Shown in pieces: positions 1 to 6,227 of a stretch of 17,150 nt of DNA. The DNA is taken from assembly GCA_003533545.1 (NCBI GenBank), contig DQEK01000253.1:1-17150 (forward strand), written 5' to 3'. How positions within the stretch are numbered: the first letter of the stretch is position 1; every line of letters begins with the position of its first letter. The DNA is from Acidobacteriota bacterium (GTDB lineage: Bacteria > Acidobacteriota > Vicinamibacteria > Vicinamibacterales > UBA8438). The notes beneath the pieces were generated by a model, which was not told where the DNA came from, did no database searches, and saw nothing but the letters and a program-made list of their open reading frames with translations. Made by a program: the position numbers and the translations under genes.

Positions 1-160
1 AAGAGCTAGCCGGTTGTCCCTTAGCCAGCCGTGTAGTTCCGTTGTTTCGCGCGGTTGACTCGACGGAACTTTCCCCGGGATGCAGCCTTGCCCCTCTCGG
101 TTGTGTCCAGAACTCCTGCGCTCGGTTCTCGGAGTGTGACGTGGCCATATAGAGCCACAT
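1..160. other. left-edge stretch with no supported gene
   Basis: No convincing gene, RNA or repeat is visible here. Two minus-strand frames stay open to the left edge. One could start at an ATG at 158-160, but it has no visible ribosome binding site, and its predicted residues (rich in Ser, Thr, Arg and Gly) resemble no family I know. The region lies downstream of the lipoprotein terminator, so it is not part of that transcript. It may hold the promoter or start of a neighbour lying outside the window. Confidence 0.4.
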
Positions 161-167
161 AGAGAAA

Positions 168-197
168 AGGCCAAACCGCCACTTGGCGGTTTGGCCT
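168..197 (-). terminator. Rho-independent terminator of the TPR lipoprotein gene
   Basis: A perfect 13-bp inverted repeat (168-180 with 185-197) encloses a 4-base loop. Read on the minus strand, the stem is followed at once by TTTTCTC (complement of 162-168). It begins about 50 bases past the lipoprotein stop codon at 250-252. A GC-containing stem, a tight loop and a U-rich tail on the correct strand make this a textbook intrinsic terminator. On the plus strand the tail after the stem is CAGAC, so termination should be one-directional. Confidence 0.88.
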
Positions 198-249
198 CAG
201 ACAACTGCTGCGTCGCGTTGGTCGGCTTACTGATGACTAGCTGGCCACA

Positions 250-1200
250 CTACACATTACCCCGTTGGATTCTGAGAAGCTCTTCGGCCCGGTCGCGCAG
301 CACGTCGGCCTCGCTTATCAACGCTTCCCTGGCGTCGAGGTCCTCAGTTAGGTTGGCCTGCATCCGCAGCAGGATGTTCTTGTAGGTTAACGCCTCGATG
401 TAGTCGGTGTTTAGGTTGAGCGCTTTCTCAACCTCATCCAGCCCGAGCATGACGTATTCCATCTCTTCCTCGTCGCTAAGCTGGAAATCCCGAAACGCTT
501 TTTGCCAGTAGTAAGTTCCGATGGTGTAGAACGCTTCTGGGTTGTCCGGCTCAAGCTCAGCCCGTCGGGCCAAGTTTTCGATGGTCCTGTCGAAGTCGGA
601 ACTACGCTCGTAGAACCCAGCGATTTGCATGTAAATGGCCGGGTCGTCAGCCCGCATGTTTCGCACCTGCATCAGGATTTCCTCGGCCTCATCGACCAAC
701 CCTGAGTCTTCGTAGAGCTTAGACAATACGAAGTAGTTGTCTGGATTCGACGGGTCACTCTCTATCATCTGTTGGAGCACCGGTTCTGACTTGGCCGGTT
801 GGTTCGCCTTGTCTGGTCCGAACGCCGCAACGAGGTATTGCATCGAGAGGATCCGCATGTCGACGTTGGGCTCGTTATCGACGGACTCGATATAGTTGTC
901 GATGGCATTGTCGAGGAACGAATCGTTCTCTCGTTCACCACGCAGTGATGGTCGATACTGGTTATCGTAGCTATTTGCGAGGTAGAAATACGCGGCGGTC
1001 TGATTCGGATCGTTCGCCAGCACCTCCGAGTAGAGTTCGACGGCGAGCGGATAATCCGCACGCTGGTAGGCTGTGTTCGCGTCCTTGAACACCCTGATGG
1101 CCTGGAGTTGGGACATTCCCGGGATATACTCGCAGGACACCAGCGTCAGGCTCGCCGCGACCAAGGCCGCGAGTTTCATTCCGAGTAATCGCATTTTCAT
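250..1200 (-). CDS. TPR-repeat lipoprotein
   Basis: This 316-residue protein is predicted to be exported and lipid-anchored. The N-terminus is Met-Lys-Met-Arg, then a hydrophobic stretch ending in the lipobox LVSC, with Cys23 as the lipidation site. The +2 residue is Glu, so there is no inner-membrane retention Asp of the enterobacterial kind. The rest is helical with tetratricopeptide-like repeats, clearest at about residues 40-80, 153-185, 187-220 and 221-265, so it probably acts as a scaffold for protein-protein contacts at the envelope. The ATG at 1198-1200 was chosen because it places the signal peptide at the N-terminus and follows a GAAGGGAAG ribosome binding site. The frame runs upstream to a TTG near 1353, but that extension is arginine-rich and would bury the signal peptide. 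Lgt and LspA encoded in this window would process it. Partner and precise role are unknown. Confidence 0.85.
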   Translation of the reverse strand: MKMRLLGMKLAALVAASLTLVSCEYIPGMSQLQAIRVFKDANTAYQRADYPLAVELYSEVLANDPNQTAAYFYLANSYDNQYRPSLRGERENDSFLDNAIDNYIESVDNEPNVDMRILSMQYLVAAFGPDKANQPAKSEPVLQQMIESDPSNPDNYFVLSKLYEDSGLVDEAEEILMQVRNMRADDPAIYMQIAGFYERSSDFDRTIENLARRAELEPDNPEAFYTIGTYYWQKAFRDFQLSDEEEMEYVMLGLDEVEKALNLNTDYIEALTYKNILLRMQANLTEDLDAREALISEADVLRDRAEELLRIQRGNV

Positions 1201-1238
1201 AACGCTTCCCTTCAATGCGGCGCCCCCCGCAAACCCTT

Positions 1239-1255
1239 CCTCGGCGCATCCGAGG
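1239..1255 (-). other. small hairpin in the lipoprotein mRNA leader
   Basis: A 6-bp perfect inverted repeat (CCTCGG at 1239-1244, CCGAGG at 1250-1255) encloses 5 bases. It lies about 40 bases upstream of the lipoprotein start codon, inside the predicted leader. No U tract follows on the minus strand, so it is not a terminator. It could affect mRNA stability or translation, but a stem this short may also occur by chance in GC-rich DNA. Confidence 0.3.
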
Positions 1256-1364
1256 CGCGGTAGAGAGCGAGCGCGGTTCTTGGTGGTCGACTGGGGCCCG
1301 GTACGCTCGACCGCGTTTGGTCGGGGTCCACGAGCTCGCCCTTGAAAGACCAATAAGACGCATC

Positions 1365-1394
1365 AGTATAGTGAAGCAAAAAACGGCAAGTCAA
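1365..1394 (-). promoter_or_regulatory. sigma-70-type promoter of the TPR lipoprotein gene
   Basis: On the minus strand, TTGACT (complement of 1389-1394) is followed after 18 bases by TATACT (complement of 1365-1370). Each box matches the sigma-70 consensus at five of six positions, and the spacer is T-rich. Transcription would begin near 1358, giving a leader of about 158 bases before the ATG at 1200. Confidence 0.7.
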
Positions 1395-1492
1395 GTTGGT
1401 CTGGTCTTCTTGAAAACCGCTGACCTGGCTTTCGATGTTCTCGATCACGTCGCGACTGGTCCTGCTTGCGCGAGGAGACCGTCGCAGTTTGC

Positions 1493-1522
1493 TTGACGCT
1501 GGTTGGCAACGCTTCTTATGAT
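1493..1522 (+). promoter_or_regulatory. sigma-70-type promoter of the rel gene
   Basis: TTGACG at 1493-1498 and TATGAT at 1517-1522 are separated by 18 bases. Each matches five of six consensus positions. The predicted start point near 1529 leaves a leader of about 36 bases. This also argues against translation from ATG or GTG codons upstream of 1529, in favour of the ATG at 1565. Confidence 0.65.
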
Positions 1523-1564
1523 GGTTCGCCTAGACTGTATCCTATTGGTGAAAAAGGACTTTTG

Positions 1565-3715
1565 ATGATCAGCTTCGACAAGCTGGCTGACATGGCTCGC
1601 GCGGCCAATCCACAATCCAACACGGACCTGCTGCGACGGGCTTACGATTTCTCGGTGGCCGAGCACGCCGGTCAGACGCGTCACTCGGGGGAACCCTATG
1701 CGACCCACCCGCTTGAAGTGGCTTCCCTGGTTGCCGAGATGCGGCTCGACGATGTGGCTATCGCGGCGGGATTGCTGCATGACGTCGTGGAAGACACCCT
1801 GACGTCTATCGACCGGGTACAAGCTGTCTTTGGTCCGGAGGTGGCCCACGTTGTGGAGGGGGTCACGAAGATCAGCACGATTCCCTTCTCGTCCAGTGAA
1901 GAGCGCCAGGCTGAGAACTTCCGCAAGATGCTGCTTGCGATGGTTGACGACGTCAGAGTGATTCTGGTCAAGCTGGCCGACCGGCTGCACAACATGCGTA
2001 CCTTGGCCCACCTTCCGGAGGAGCGTCGGCTCAAAATCGCCCAGGAAACGTTAGATATTTACGCGCCCATCGCCCATCGGCTGGGGATGAAGAAGGTCAA
2101 GAACGAGCTTGAGGATCTAGCTTTTCGCCACCTAGACCCGGAGGCCTACGAAACGATGCGTGCGTGGGTGGATCGCCGACGGAGGGCCACTCGGGGCACG
2201 GTGACCGAATTGCGGCGCACCCTTGAGCAAACGCTTACCGAAGCGCAGATTTCGTATGAACGGATCGAATTTCGGATTAAGCGCCTGTACGGTATCCACC
2301 AGAAGATCAAGCGGTCACGGGTCTCGCTAGAACAGGTCTACGACCTGATCGCTCTTCGGGTGATTTCAACATCGGTGCCCGACTGCTATGCGGCTCTGGG
2401 CGTCATTCACCAGACCTGGTCCCCGGTGCCTGGTCGCTTCAAGGACTTTATCGCGATGCCGCGCGAGAACGGCTACCAGTCGCTGCACACCTCGGTCGTT
2501 AGTCCCCAAGGGGTCCCATTCGAGGTCCAAATCAGAACGGAGGAGATGCACGCGGTCGCAGAGGAAGGAATCGCGGCGCACTGGAAGTACAAGGAAGGTC
2601 GTATCGGCGTGAAGCCAGACGAGCAACATTTTACCTGGCTACGTCAGTTACTGGAGTGGCAGCAGGAGATGGGGGACCCTGGAGAGTTCATTAATAACCT
2701 AAAGGTGGACCTGTATCCAGACGAGGTCTACACGTTCACGCCGAAGGGTGAAGTTAAGGCATTGCCTAGGGGTGCTACGCCGATCGATTTCGCGTACACG
2801 ATTCACACCGATGTTGGCCACCAATGCGTGGGTGCTCGAGTGAACGGACGTATGGTGCCTGTGCGTACTCGGCTGCAGAGTGGGGACATCGTCGAGGTTG
2901 TCACCGCTCAAGGGCACACTCCCAACCGTGACTGGTTGAACATCGTCGCTACCTCGCGTGCTCGGAGCAAGATTAAGCACTTCATCCACGCTGAGGAAAA
3001 GATGAGAGCGGTTGAGCTTGGTCGAAAACTGTTCGATAAAGAGCTTCGCCGATTTGACATCAATGCCAAATCGGTCATGTCCCCCGAGGCAGTGGCCCGT
3101 GTAACCGGTGAGTTCGGTGCCCCGCGTGCCGACGACCTGTTCGCGGCGATCGGTTACGGTCGGGTACAGGCGAGGTCGGTGCTGGCGAAATTAGTACCGG
3201 AGGAGCTTGAAGAGAAGCCGGGCTCGCCGTCGATCGGGACCCGCATGCGCAGGGTGCTGCGGCGGGGTGAGGACAAGGTGAAGGTCCGGGGCTTCGATGA
3301 CTTGCTGGTCTTTCGGGCCCGATGCTGCAATCCGATCCGTGGTGAGGAAATCGTTGGCTATGTGACCCGCGGCAAGGGTGTGTCGGTGCATGCGGCACGG
3401 TGCCCCAACGTGCTGAACCTGCTCTACGACCCGGAACGCCGTATCGATGTCATTTGGGAAAAGAATACCGACGAATCAGGATTCATTGTGCTGCTCGGAA
3501 TCCAGGTTGAGGACCGCCGTGGCATTCTTGCTGATGTGACGTCCAAGATCGCCGCCCTCAAGACCAACGTGCTCAAGGTTGAGGCGAGTAGCAACGACCA
3601 CCACGGCCGCATCAGTGTGACGATGGAGATCGACGATTTCAAGCACTTGCAACGGATCGTTAAAGTAATCCGGGGCGTGTCCGGCGTGCTCGAGGTCGAG
3701 AGATTAATGCGGTGA
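1565..3715 (+). CDS. rel: bifunctional (p)ppGpp synthetase/hydrolase (long RSH)
   Basis: This cytoplasmic protein makes (p)ppGpp from GTP or GDP plus ATP and hydrolyses it, setting the stringent response. Its 716 residues match the usual length of long Rel/SpoT proteins, and all domains are present. The HD hydrolase has His48, His72-Asp73, Glu76-Asp77 and the Asp139/Asn143 motif. The synthetase (about 230-345) has RIK at 237-239, the basic form typical of bifunctional enzymes, and EVQIRT at 320-325. TGS lies at about 386-447, the CC/H/C zinc-finger domain has Cys587, Cys588, His609 and Cys613, and a C-terminal ACT domain covers about 640-716. The ATG at 1565 follows an AAAGGA ribosome binding site and lies downstream of the predicted promoter. 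Longer in-frame starts from 1466 are not credible. It ends 25 bases from the convergent ridA stop. relA or spoT are alternative names; both activities look intact. Confidence 0.96.
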   Translation: MISFDKLADMARAANPQSNTDLLRRAYDFSVAEHAGQTRHSGEPYATHPLEVASLVAEMRLDDVAIAAGLLHDVVEDTLTSIDRVQAVFGPEVAHVVEGVTKISTIPFSSSEERQAENFRKMLLAMVDDVRVILVKLADRLHNMRTLAHLPEERRLKIAQETLDIYAPIAHRLGMKKVKNELEDLAFRHLDPEAYETMRAWVDRRRRATRGTVTELRRTLEQTLTEAQISYERIEFRIKRLYGIHQKIKRSRVSLEQVYDLIALRVISTSVPDCYAALGVIHQTWSPVPGRFKDFIAMPRENGYQSLHTSVVSPQGVPFEVQIRTEEMHAVAEEGIAAHWKYKEGRIGVKPDEQHFTWLRQLLEWQQEMGDPGEFINNLKVDLYPDEVYTFTPKGEVKALPRGATPIDFAYTIHTDVGHQCVGARVNGRMVPVRTRLQSGDIVEVVTAQGHTPNRDWLNIVATSRARSKIKHFIHAEEKMRAVELGRKLFDKELRRFDINAKSVMSPEAVARVTGEFGAPRADDLFAAIGYGRVQARSVLAKLVPEELEEKPGSPSIGTRMRRVLRRGEDKVKVRGFDDLLVFRARCCNPIRGEEIVGYVTRGKGVSVHAARCPNVLNLLYDPERRIDVIWEKNTDESGFIVLLGIQVEDRRGILADVTSKIAALKTNVLKVEASSNDHHGRISVTMEIDDFKHLQRIVKVIRGVSGVLEVERLMR

Positions 3716-3740
3716 GGTCTCGCCGCGCAGGTGTGTCGTT

Positions 3741-4121
3741 CTATTCCAGGTGAGCAATCGCATCGATCTCGACGCTGACGCCCTTGGGGAGCGCAGCAAC
3801 CTGCACGGTGGCGCGGGCTGGGGCTGAGTCTCTAAAGTAGCCTCCGTAAACCTCGTTGACCACCTCGAAATCTGCGAGATCAGTCAGGAAGACGGTGGTC
3901 CGGACGACCCGGTCATAACCGGCGCCGGCGGCCTCCAGAATGGCGCCGAGGCTGCGCATGACCCGATGGGTCTGTGCGCCGATGCCCCCCTCGGTGATCT
4001 GTCCGGTTCCTGGGTCGAGGGGAATCTGCCCTGAGATGAAGAGAAACGACCCGGCGCGGACCGCCTGGGAATAGGGCCCGATGGCCGCCGGCGCATGAGT
4101 GGTTTGAACCGCCTCGCGCAT
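3741..4121 (-). CDS. ridA: RidA family (YjgF/YER057c/UK114) enamine/imine deaminase
   Basis: RidA proteins hydrolyse reactive enamine/imine intermediates such as 2-aminoacrylate released by PLP enzymes, protecting the cell from metabolite damage. The 126-residue length is typical. Visible family features are IGPYSQA with Tyr17, FISGQIP at 28-34, and PARATVQVAALPKG, whose Arg103 matches the substrate carboxylate-binding arginine of E. coli RidA, plus Glu119 near the C-terminus. The cysteine two residues after that arginine in E. coli RidA is Thr here, as in many homologues. The gene starts 18 bases after the rpmB stop on the same strand and is probably co-transcribed with it. The ATG at 4119-4121 has only a weak AGGG upstream, so translation may depend on the operon. 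Some subfamily members have other substrates, so the exact reaction is inferred. Confidence 0.92.
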   Translation of the reverse strand: MREAVQTTHAPAAIGPYSQAVRAGSFLFISGQIPLDPGTGQITEGGIGAQTHRVMRSLGAILEAAGAGYDRVVRTTVFLTDLADFEVVNEVYGGYFRDSAPARATVQVAALPKGVSVEIDAIAHLE

Positions 4122-4139
4122 TGGCAGGGGACCCTGGGG

Positions 4140-4331
4140 CTAGGCCGCCTTGACAACCTTGTTTGAGCGGAGACACCGCGTGCAGACGCGGAGACGTTTC
4201 ACGCCGCCGTTCACGACAGCCTTTACCCGCTGGATGTTAGCTTTGAACCGCCGGCGCGTCACGTTGTGCGCGTGGCTGACGTTTCGCCCGAACGCCGGGC
4301 CTTTTCCGCATATGTCGCAACGATTGGCCAT
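4140..4331 (-). CDS. rpmB: 50S ribosomal protein L28, zinc-ribbon (C+) form
   Basis: L28 is a structural protein of the large ribosomal subunit. This 63-residue copy begins MANRCDICGKGP and carries the HAHN..TRRRFKANIQ core of the family. Two CxxC pairs, Cys5/Cys8 and Cys50/Cys53, make it the zinc-binding C+ paralogue type rather than the cysteine-free C- type made by many bacteria under zinc limitation. The ATG at 4329-4331 follows an AAGGACC ribosome binding site at good spacing; the frame's 22-residue extension to 4397 is not part of L28. It has its own candidate extended -10 promoter (4397-4405). ridA lies immediately downstream and the eight-cysteine gene 106 bases upstream. Confidence 0.95.
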   Translation of the reverse strand: MANRCDICGKGPAFGRNVSHAHNVTRRRFKANIQRVKAVVNGGVKRLRVCTRCLRSNKVVKAA

Positions 4332-4396
4332 GGTGACTAACTGGTCCTTGCTGACTGGCGTCTCTAAGCCGGTGATCCGGCGTGTCCAAGTCTCCA

Positions 4397-4405
4397 ACTA
4401 TACCA
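4397..4405 (-). promoter_or_regulatory. candidate extended -10 promoter for rpmB
   Basis: On the minus strand the sequence reads TGGTATAGT: a TATAGT -10 box preceded by the TG of an extended -10 element. No recognisable -35 box lies at the right distance, which extended -10 promoters tolerate. Initiation near 4390 would give a leader of about 59 bases. A 5-bp hairpin (4368-4372 with 4377-4381) would lie close to the 5' end of that RNA. Confidence 0.45.
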
Positions 4406-4437
4406 GAGGTCCAGAGATCGCGGGCCTCGTCTCCTTC

Positions 4438-5127
4438 CTACGGAACAATGATCCGCGGGTTCTCGGGGTCCCGCCCGTCGCGGGGGCCAGCCACGTCAGA
4501 CGTTGCGGTGTCGCTGTCGCCCGGCGTCGGCTGCATCAGTCTGGCGACAAGGTCAAGATAGGCGCGGTTGTTTCCTCGGAGGGTAGTTTTTGCCTGGCCG
4601 GCCGCTCGTTCGACGCGCTGGAACACTTCCACGAGGTCGCGCTCACTGGCCACGGGCCCCCTGCCGTCGCTAGCTTTCAGCAGCGGCTTCAACTCGTGGG
4701 CGAGTCGCTCAGCGTGCAATGAAGAGGGACGATGCTCGTAGATGATGCCCTTGCTGGCCGTTTCGTACGTAGCGGCCAGTGCCCGAGCGGTGTCCTGTAC
4801 GACTGCGTCATCCACCGACGGCTCGCCGGTTTCGGCTAGACGGTGTATGGCGCGCTGGACTAGGAAAAACAGCTGATATTGTTGCGGGCTGAGTCCGGCC
4901 ACTAGTGGCAGCACGAACCGTGCGTCCTGTTCCCGCTGCCGCTGTACGGTGGCCGGCGGATGTGTCTTGGCAGAGACCAGGTAATTGCAATCGGGTGGAC
5001 ACTGAATCGTCGCCATTCGCTTGGTGCCGCAGCAGACGGCGCAAATCGCGTGTCCCAGCGCCGGGCAACTACGGCGGGCTCTGCGCCGTCCGCAAAGAGG
5101 ACAGGATTTGGCATTTATCTTCTTCAT
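4438..5127 (-). CDS. uncharacterised protein with N-terminal eight-cysteine cluster
   Basis: I cannot name a function for this 229-residue protein. Its first 60 residues hold a dense cysteine cluster: Cys9, Cys12, Cys21, Cys29, Cys32, Cys33, Cys43 and Cys47, with His26 and His56 nearby. The spacing suggests one or two bound metal ions, most likely zinc. GTKR at 34-37 and HPP near 56 sit in or beside the cluster. The remainder (about 60-205) looks helical with few Gly or Pro and could form a bundle; the C-terminal 25 residues are acidic and probably disordered. No signal peptide or membrane segment is visible. The ATG at 5125-5127 was chosen because the cluster starts right after it; the frame continues to a TTG at 5265 but that part looks non-coding. 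It has no obvious Shine-Dalgarno sequence. It is transcribed toward rpmB and ridA, so a nucleic-acid or ribosome link is possible but unproven. Confidence 0.75.
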   Translation of the reverse strand: MKKINAKSCPLCGRRRARRSCPALGHAICAVCCGTKRMATIQCPPDCNYLVSAKTHPPATVQRQREQDARFVLPLVAGLSPQQYQLFFLVQRAIHRLAETGEPSVDDAVVQDTARALAATYETASKGIIYEHRPSSLHAERLAHELKPLLKASDGRGPVASERDLVEVFQRVERAAGQAKTTLRGNNRAYLDLVARLMQPTPGDSDTATSDVAGPRDGRDPENPRIIVP

Positions 5128-5637
5128 GCTCAACCGAGCCAGCTTCGCACACCGGGGTTGAGGCGTCAACGATGGGCGTTCCGTGGTCGCCGTGACCAAA
5201 TTCAGCTCTGGTCGTGGTCCGGCCGCACACGTTGACTTCAACTGGCTAATCCGACGCAAGGCCAACCGTCCTCATGCGGTGACAGTCTTGGGATTGAAAT
5301 GATGCCGGAACAGAATGGCATTGCCTGTCGTCTTACATAGCGACGCAGTCGCGAAAGGTCGCAATTAGGAATGCACGAAATTGGGAAAGCGTAGAGATGG
5401 GGACCGTAACACGGGCTTGCGCGGTGGGCGGCGGTCCTACCTAGCCGCTCTTGCCCGTTTCCTTCGTTCGCTCGGGTTCGCCTCTGGGAGTGTTGTTTTC
5501 TCGGATATCTCGTGGCATTGGCGTCATTCTGTGGTCATTGGCACCTAAGTTGCTTGATCGAACTGTCGGAATACCGGCTTTGAACCGATACGATCGTGGG
5601 CGCTCAGCCCAATAGGTTGGAGGAGAAGGAGCTTTAC
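5128..5637. other. 510-base intergenic region between divergent genes
   Basis: This is the longest gene-free stretch in the window. It separates the minus-strand eight-cysteine gene from the plus-strand TraR/DksA gene and should contain both promoters, but I found no pair of boxes good enough to call. An interrupted inverted repeat lies at 5412-5457: CGGGC/GCCCG outside and GCGGC/GCCGC inside. A 5-bp stem (5597-5601 with 5607-5611) lies just before the downstream ribosome binding site. I saw no tRNA fold and no plausible coding frame. Confidence 0.5.
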
Positions 5638-6084
5638 ATGAGTACCCAGACACGTGGCATGACCAACGAACGCTACGAGGAGTTGCGTCGGATCCTCGAG
5701 GAGCGGCGTGAGGAAATTGCCGGCGAGGTGCAGGATAAGATTCGGAATGTACGAACCGGGGCCGGGCAGACGTCAATGCATCGAACCGCTGATGTCACCG
5801 AGAGCTCGGAAACGGATATCCAGGATGACATTGAGTTTGCCCTCATTCAGATGAAGGCGGAGACGTTGGGCAAGATAGGGGCTGCGCTCGGACGTCTCGA
5901 ACGCGGCAGCTACGGCTACTGTTACGAGTGCGGAGAGGAGATCACCGAGCAACGGCTTAGGGCCTTGCCGTTCGCGGCGCGTTGCAAGGACTGCGAGGAA
6001 ATCCAAGAGACCGAGCGGAATCGCGAGCGTGTGATCGAATCCCGTAGCAAAGCAGTTTCTCTTTCTGGGGCGGCTTCCCGTTAG
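5638..6084 (+). CDS. TraR/DksA-type C4 zinc-finger transcription regulator
   Basis: Members of this family bind the RNA polymerase secondary channel and, with or without ppGpp, alter initiation at rRNA and other promoters. The 148-residue protein has a long charged helical region (about 8-92) that would form the coiled coil. The C4 finger follows: Cys95-x2-Cys98 and Cys116-x2-Cys119, with the RLRALPFAARCKDC signature. By my hand alignment, the coil-tip DxxDxA motif of E. coli DksA is not conserved; the segment reads DVTESSETDIQ instead, so it may not behave exactly like DksA. The ATG at 5638 has a strong AAGGAG at good spacing; an in-frame ATG at 5596 lacks such a site. It lies 143 bases upstream of lon on the same strand. 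dksA is possible as a name, but I do not assign it. Confidence 0.9.
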   Translation: MSTQTRGMTNERYEELRRILEERREEIAGEVQDKIRNVRTGAGQTSMHRTADVTESSETDIQDDIEFALIQMKAETLGKIGAALGRLERGSYGYCYECGEEITEQRLRALPFAARCKDCEEIQETERNRERVIESRSKAVSLSGAASR

Positions 6085-6227
6085 CGCTATTCACCGGCGT
6101 CGCGATCGAAGGTGTTTAATGCGCGGCACTGTAGTCGTTCGGGTTAGACTCGGAGGCCGGTCGGTCTGCCGGCTATCGTGGCGGGATGACCACACACGCG
6201 ACATGATTAGGCTAGGAGAAGTGCACG
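6085..6227 (+). other. spacer between TraR/DksA-type gene and lon
   Basis: This 143-base spacer holds the lon ribosome binding site (AGGAGAAG at about 6212-6219, 8 bases before the ATG). I looked for a heat-shock-type or sigma-70 promoter and for a terminator of the upstream gene and found neither convincingly. The spacing is long enough for lon to have its own promoter. Confidence 0.4.

Larger units (their letters stand above)
1201..1564. other. divergent intergenic region between lipoprotein and rel genes
   Basis: This spacer of about 360 bases separates two divergently transcribed genes and holds one good promoter for each (1365-1394 minus, 1493-1522 plus). The promoters are arranged back to back without overlap, with 98 bases between their -35 boxes. 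The lipoprotein side has a long predicted leader of about 158 bases with a small hairpin; the rel side has a short leader of about 36 bases. No protein-coding gene is convincing in it. The open frames there are extensions or antisense shadows of the flanking genes. Confidence 0.7.

Noticed and set aside
1..160. Minus-strand open frames reaching the left edge (possible partial gene from an ATG at 158-160)
   Set aside because: No ribosome binding site, two frames are open at once, and the predicted residues show no recognisable family features or coding bias.
1201..1353. N-terminal extension of the lipoprotein frame to a TTG at 1351-1353
   Set aside because: It would place 51 arginine-rich residues before a clear lipoprotein signal peptide, and the ATG at 1198-1200 has a good ribosome binding site.
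1466..1564. Longer start of the Rel protein
   Set aside because: It begins upstream of the predicted promoter's start point and adds residues absent from the family.
5529..5637. Possible tRNA or promoter upstream of the TraR/DksA-type gene
   Set aside because: No cloverleaf could be folded, and TACGAT near 5588 has no -35 box at proper spacing.
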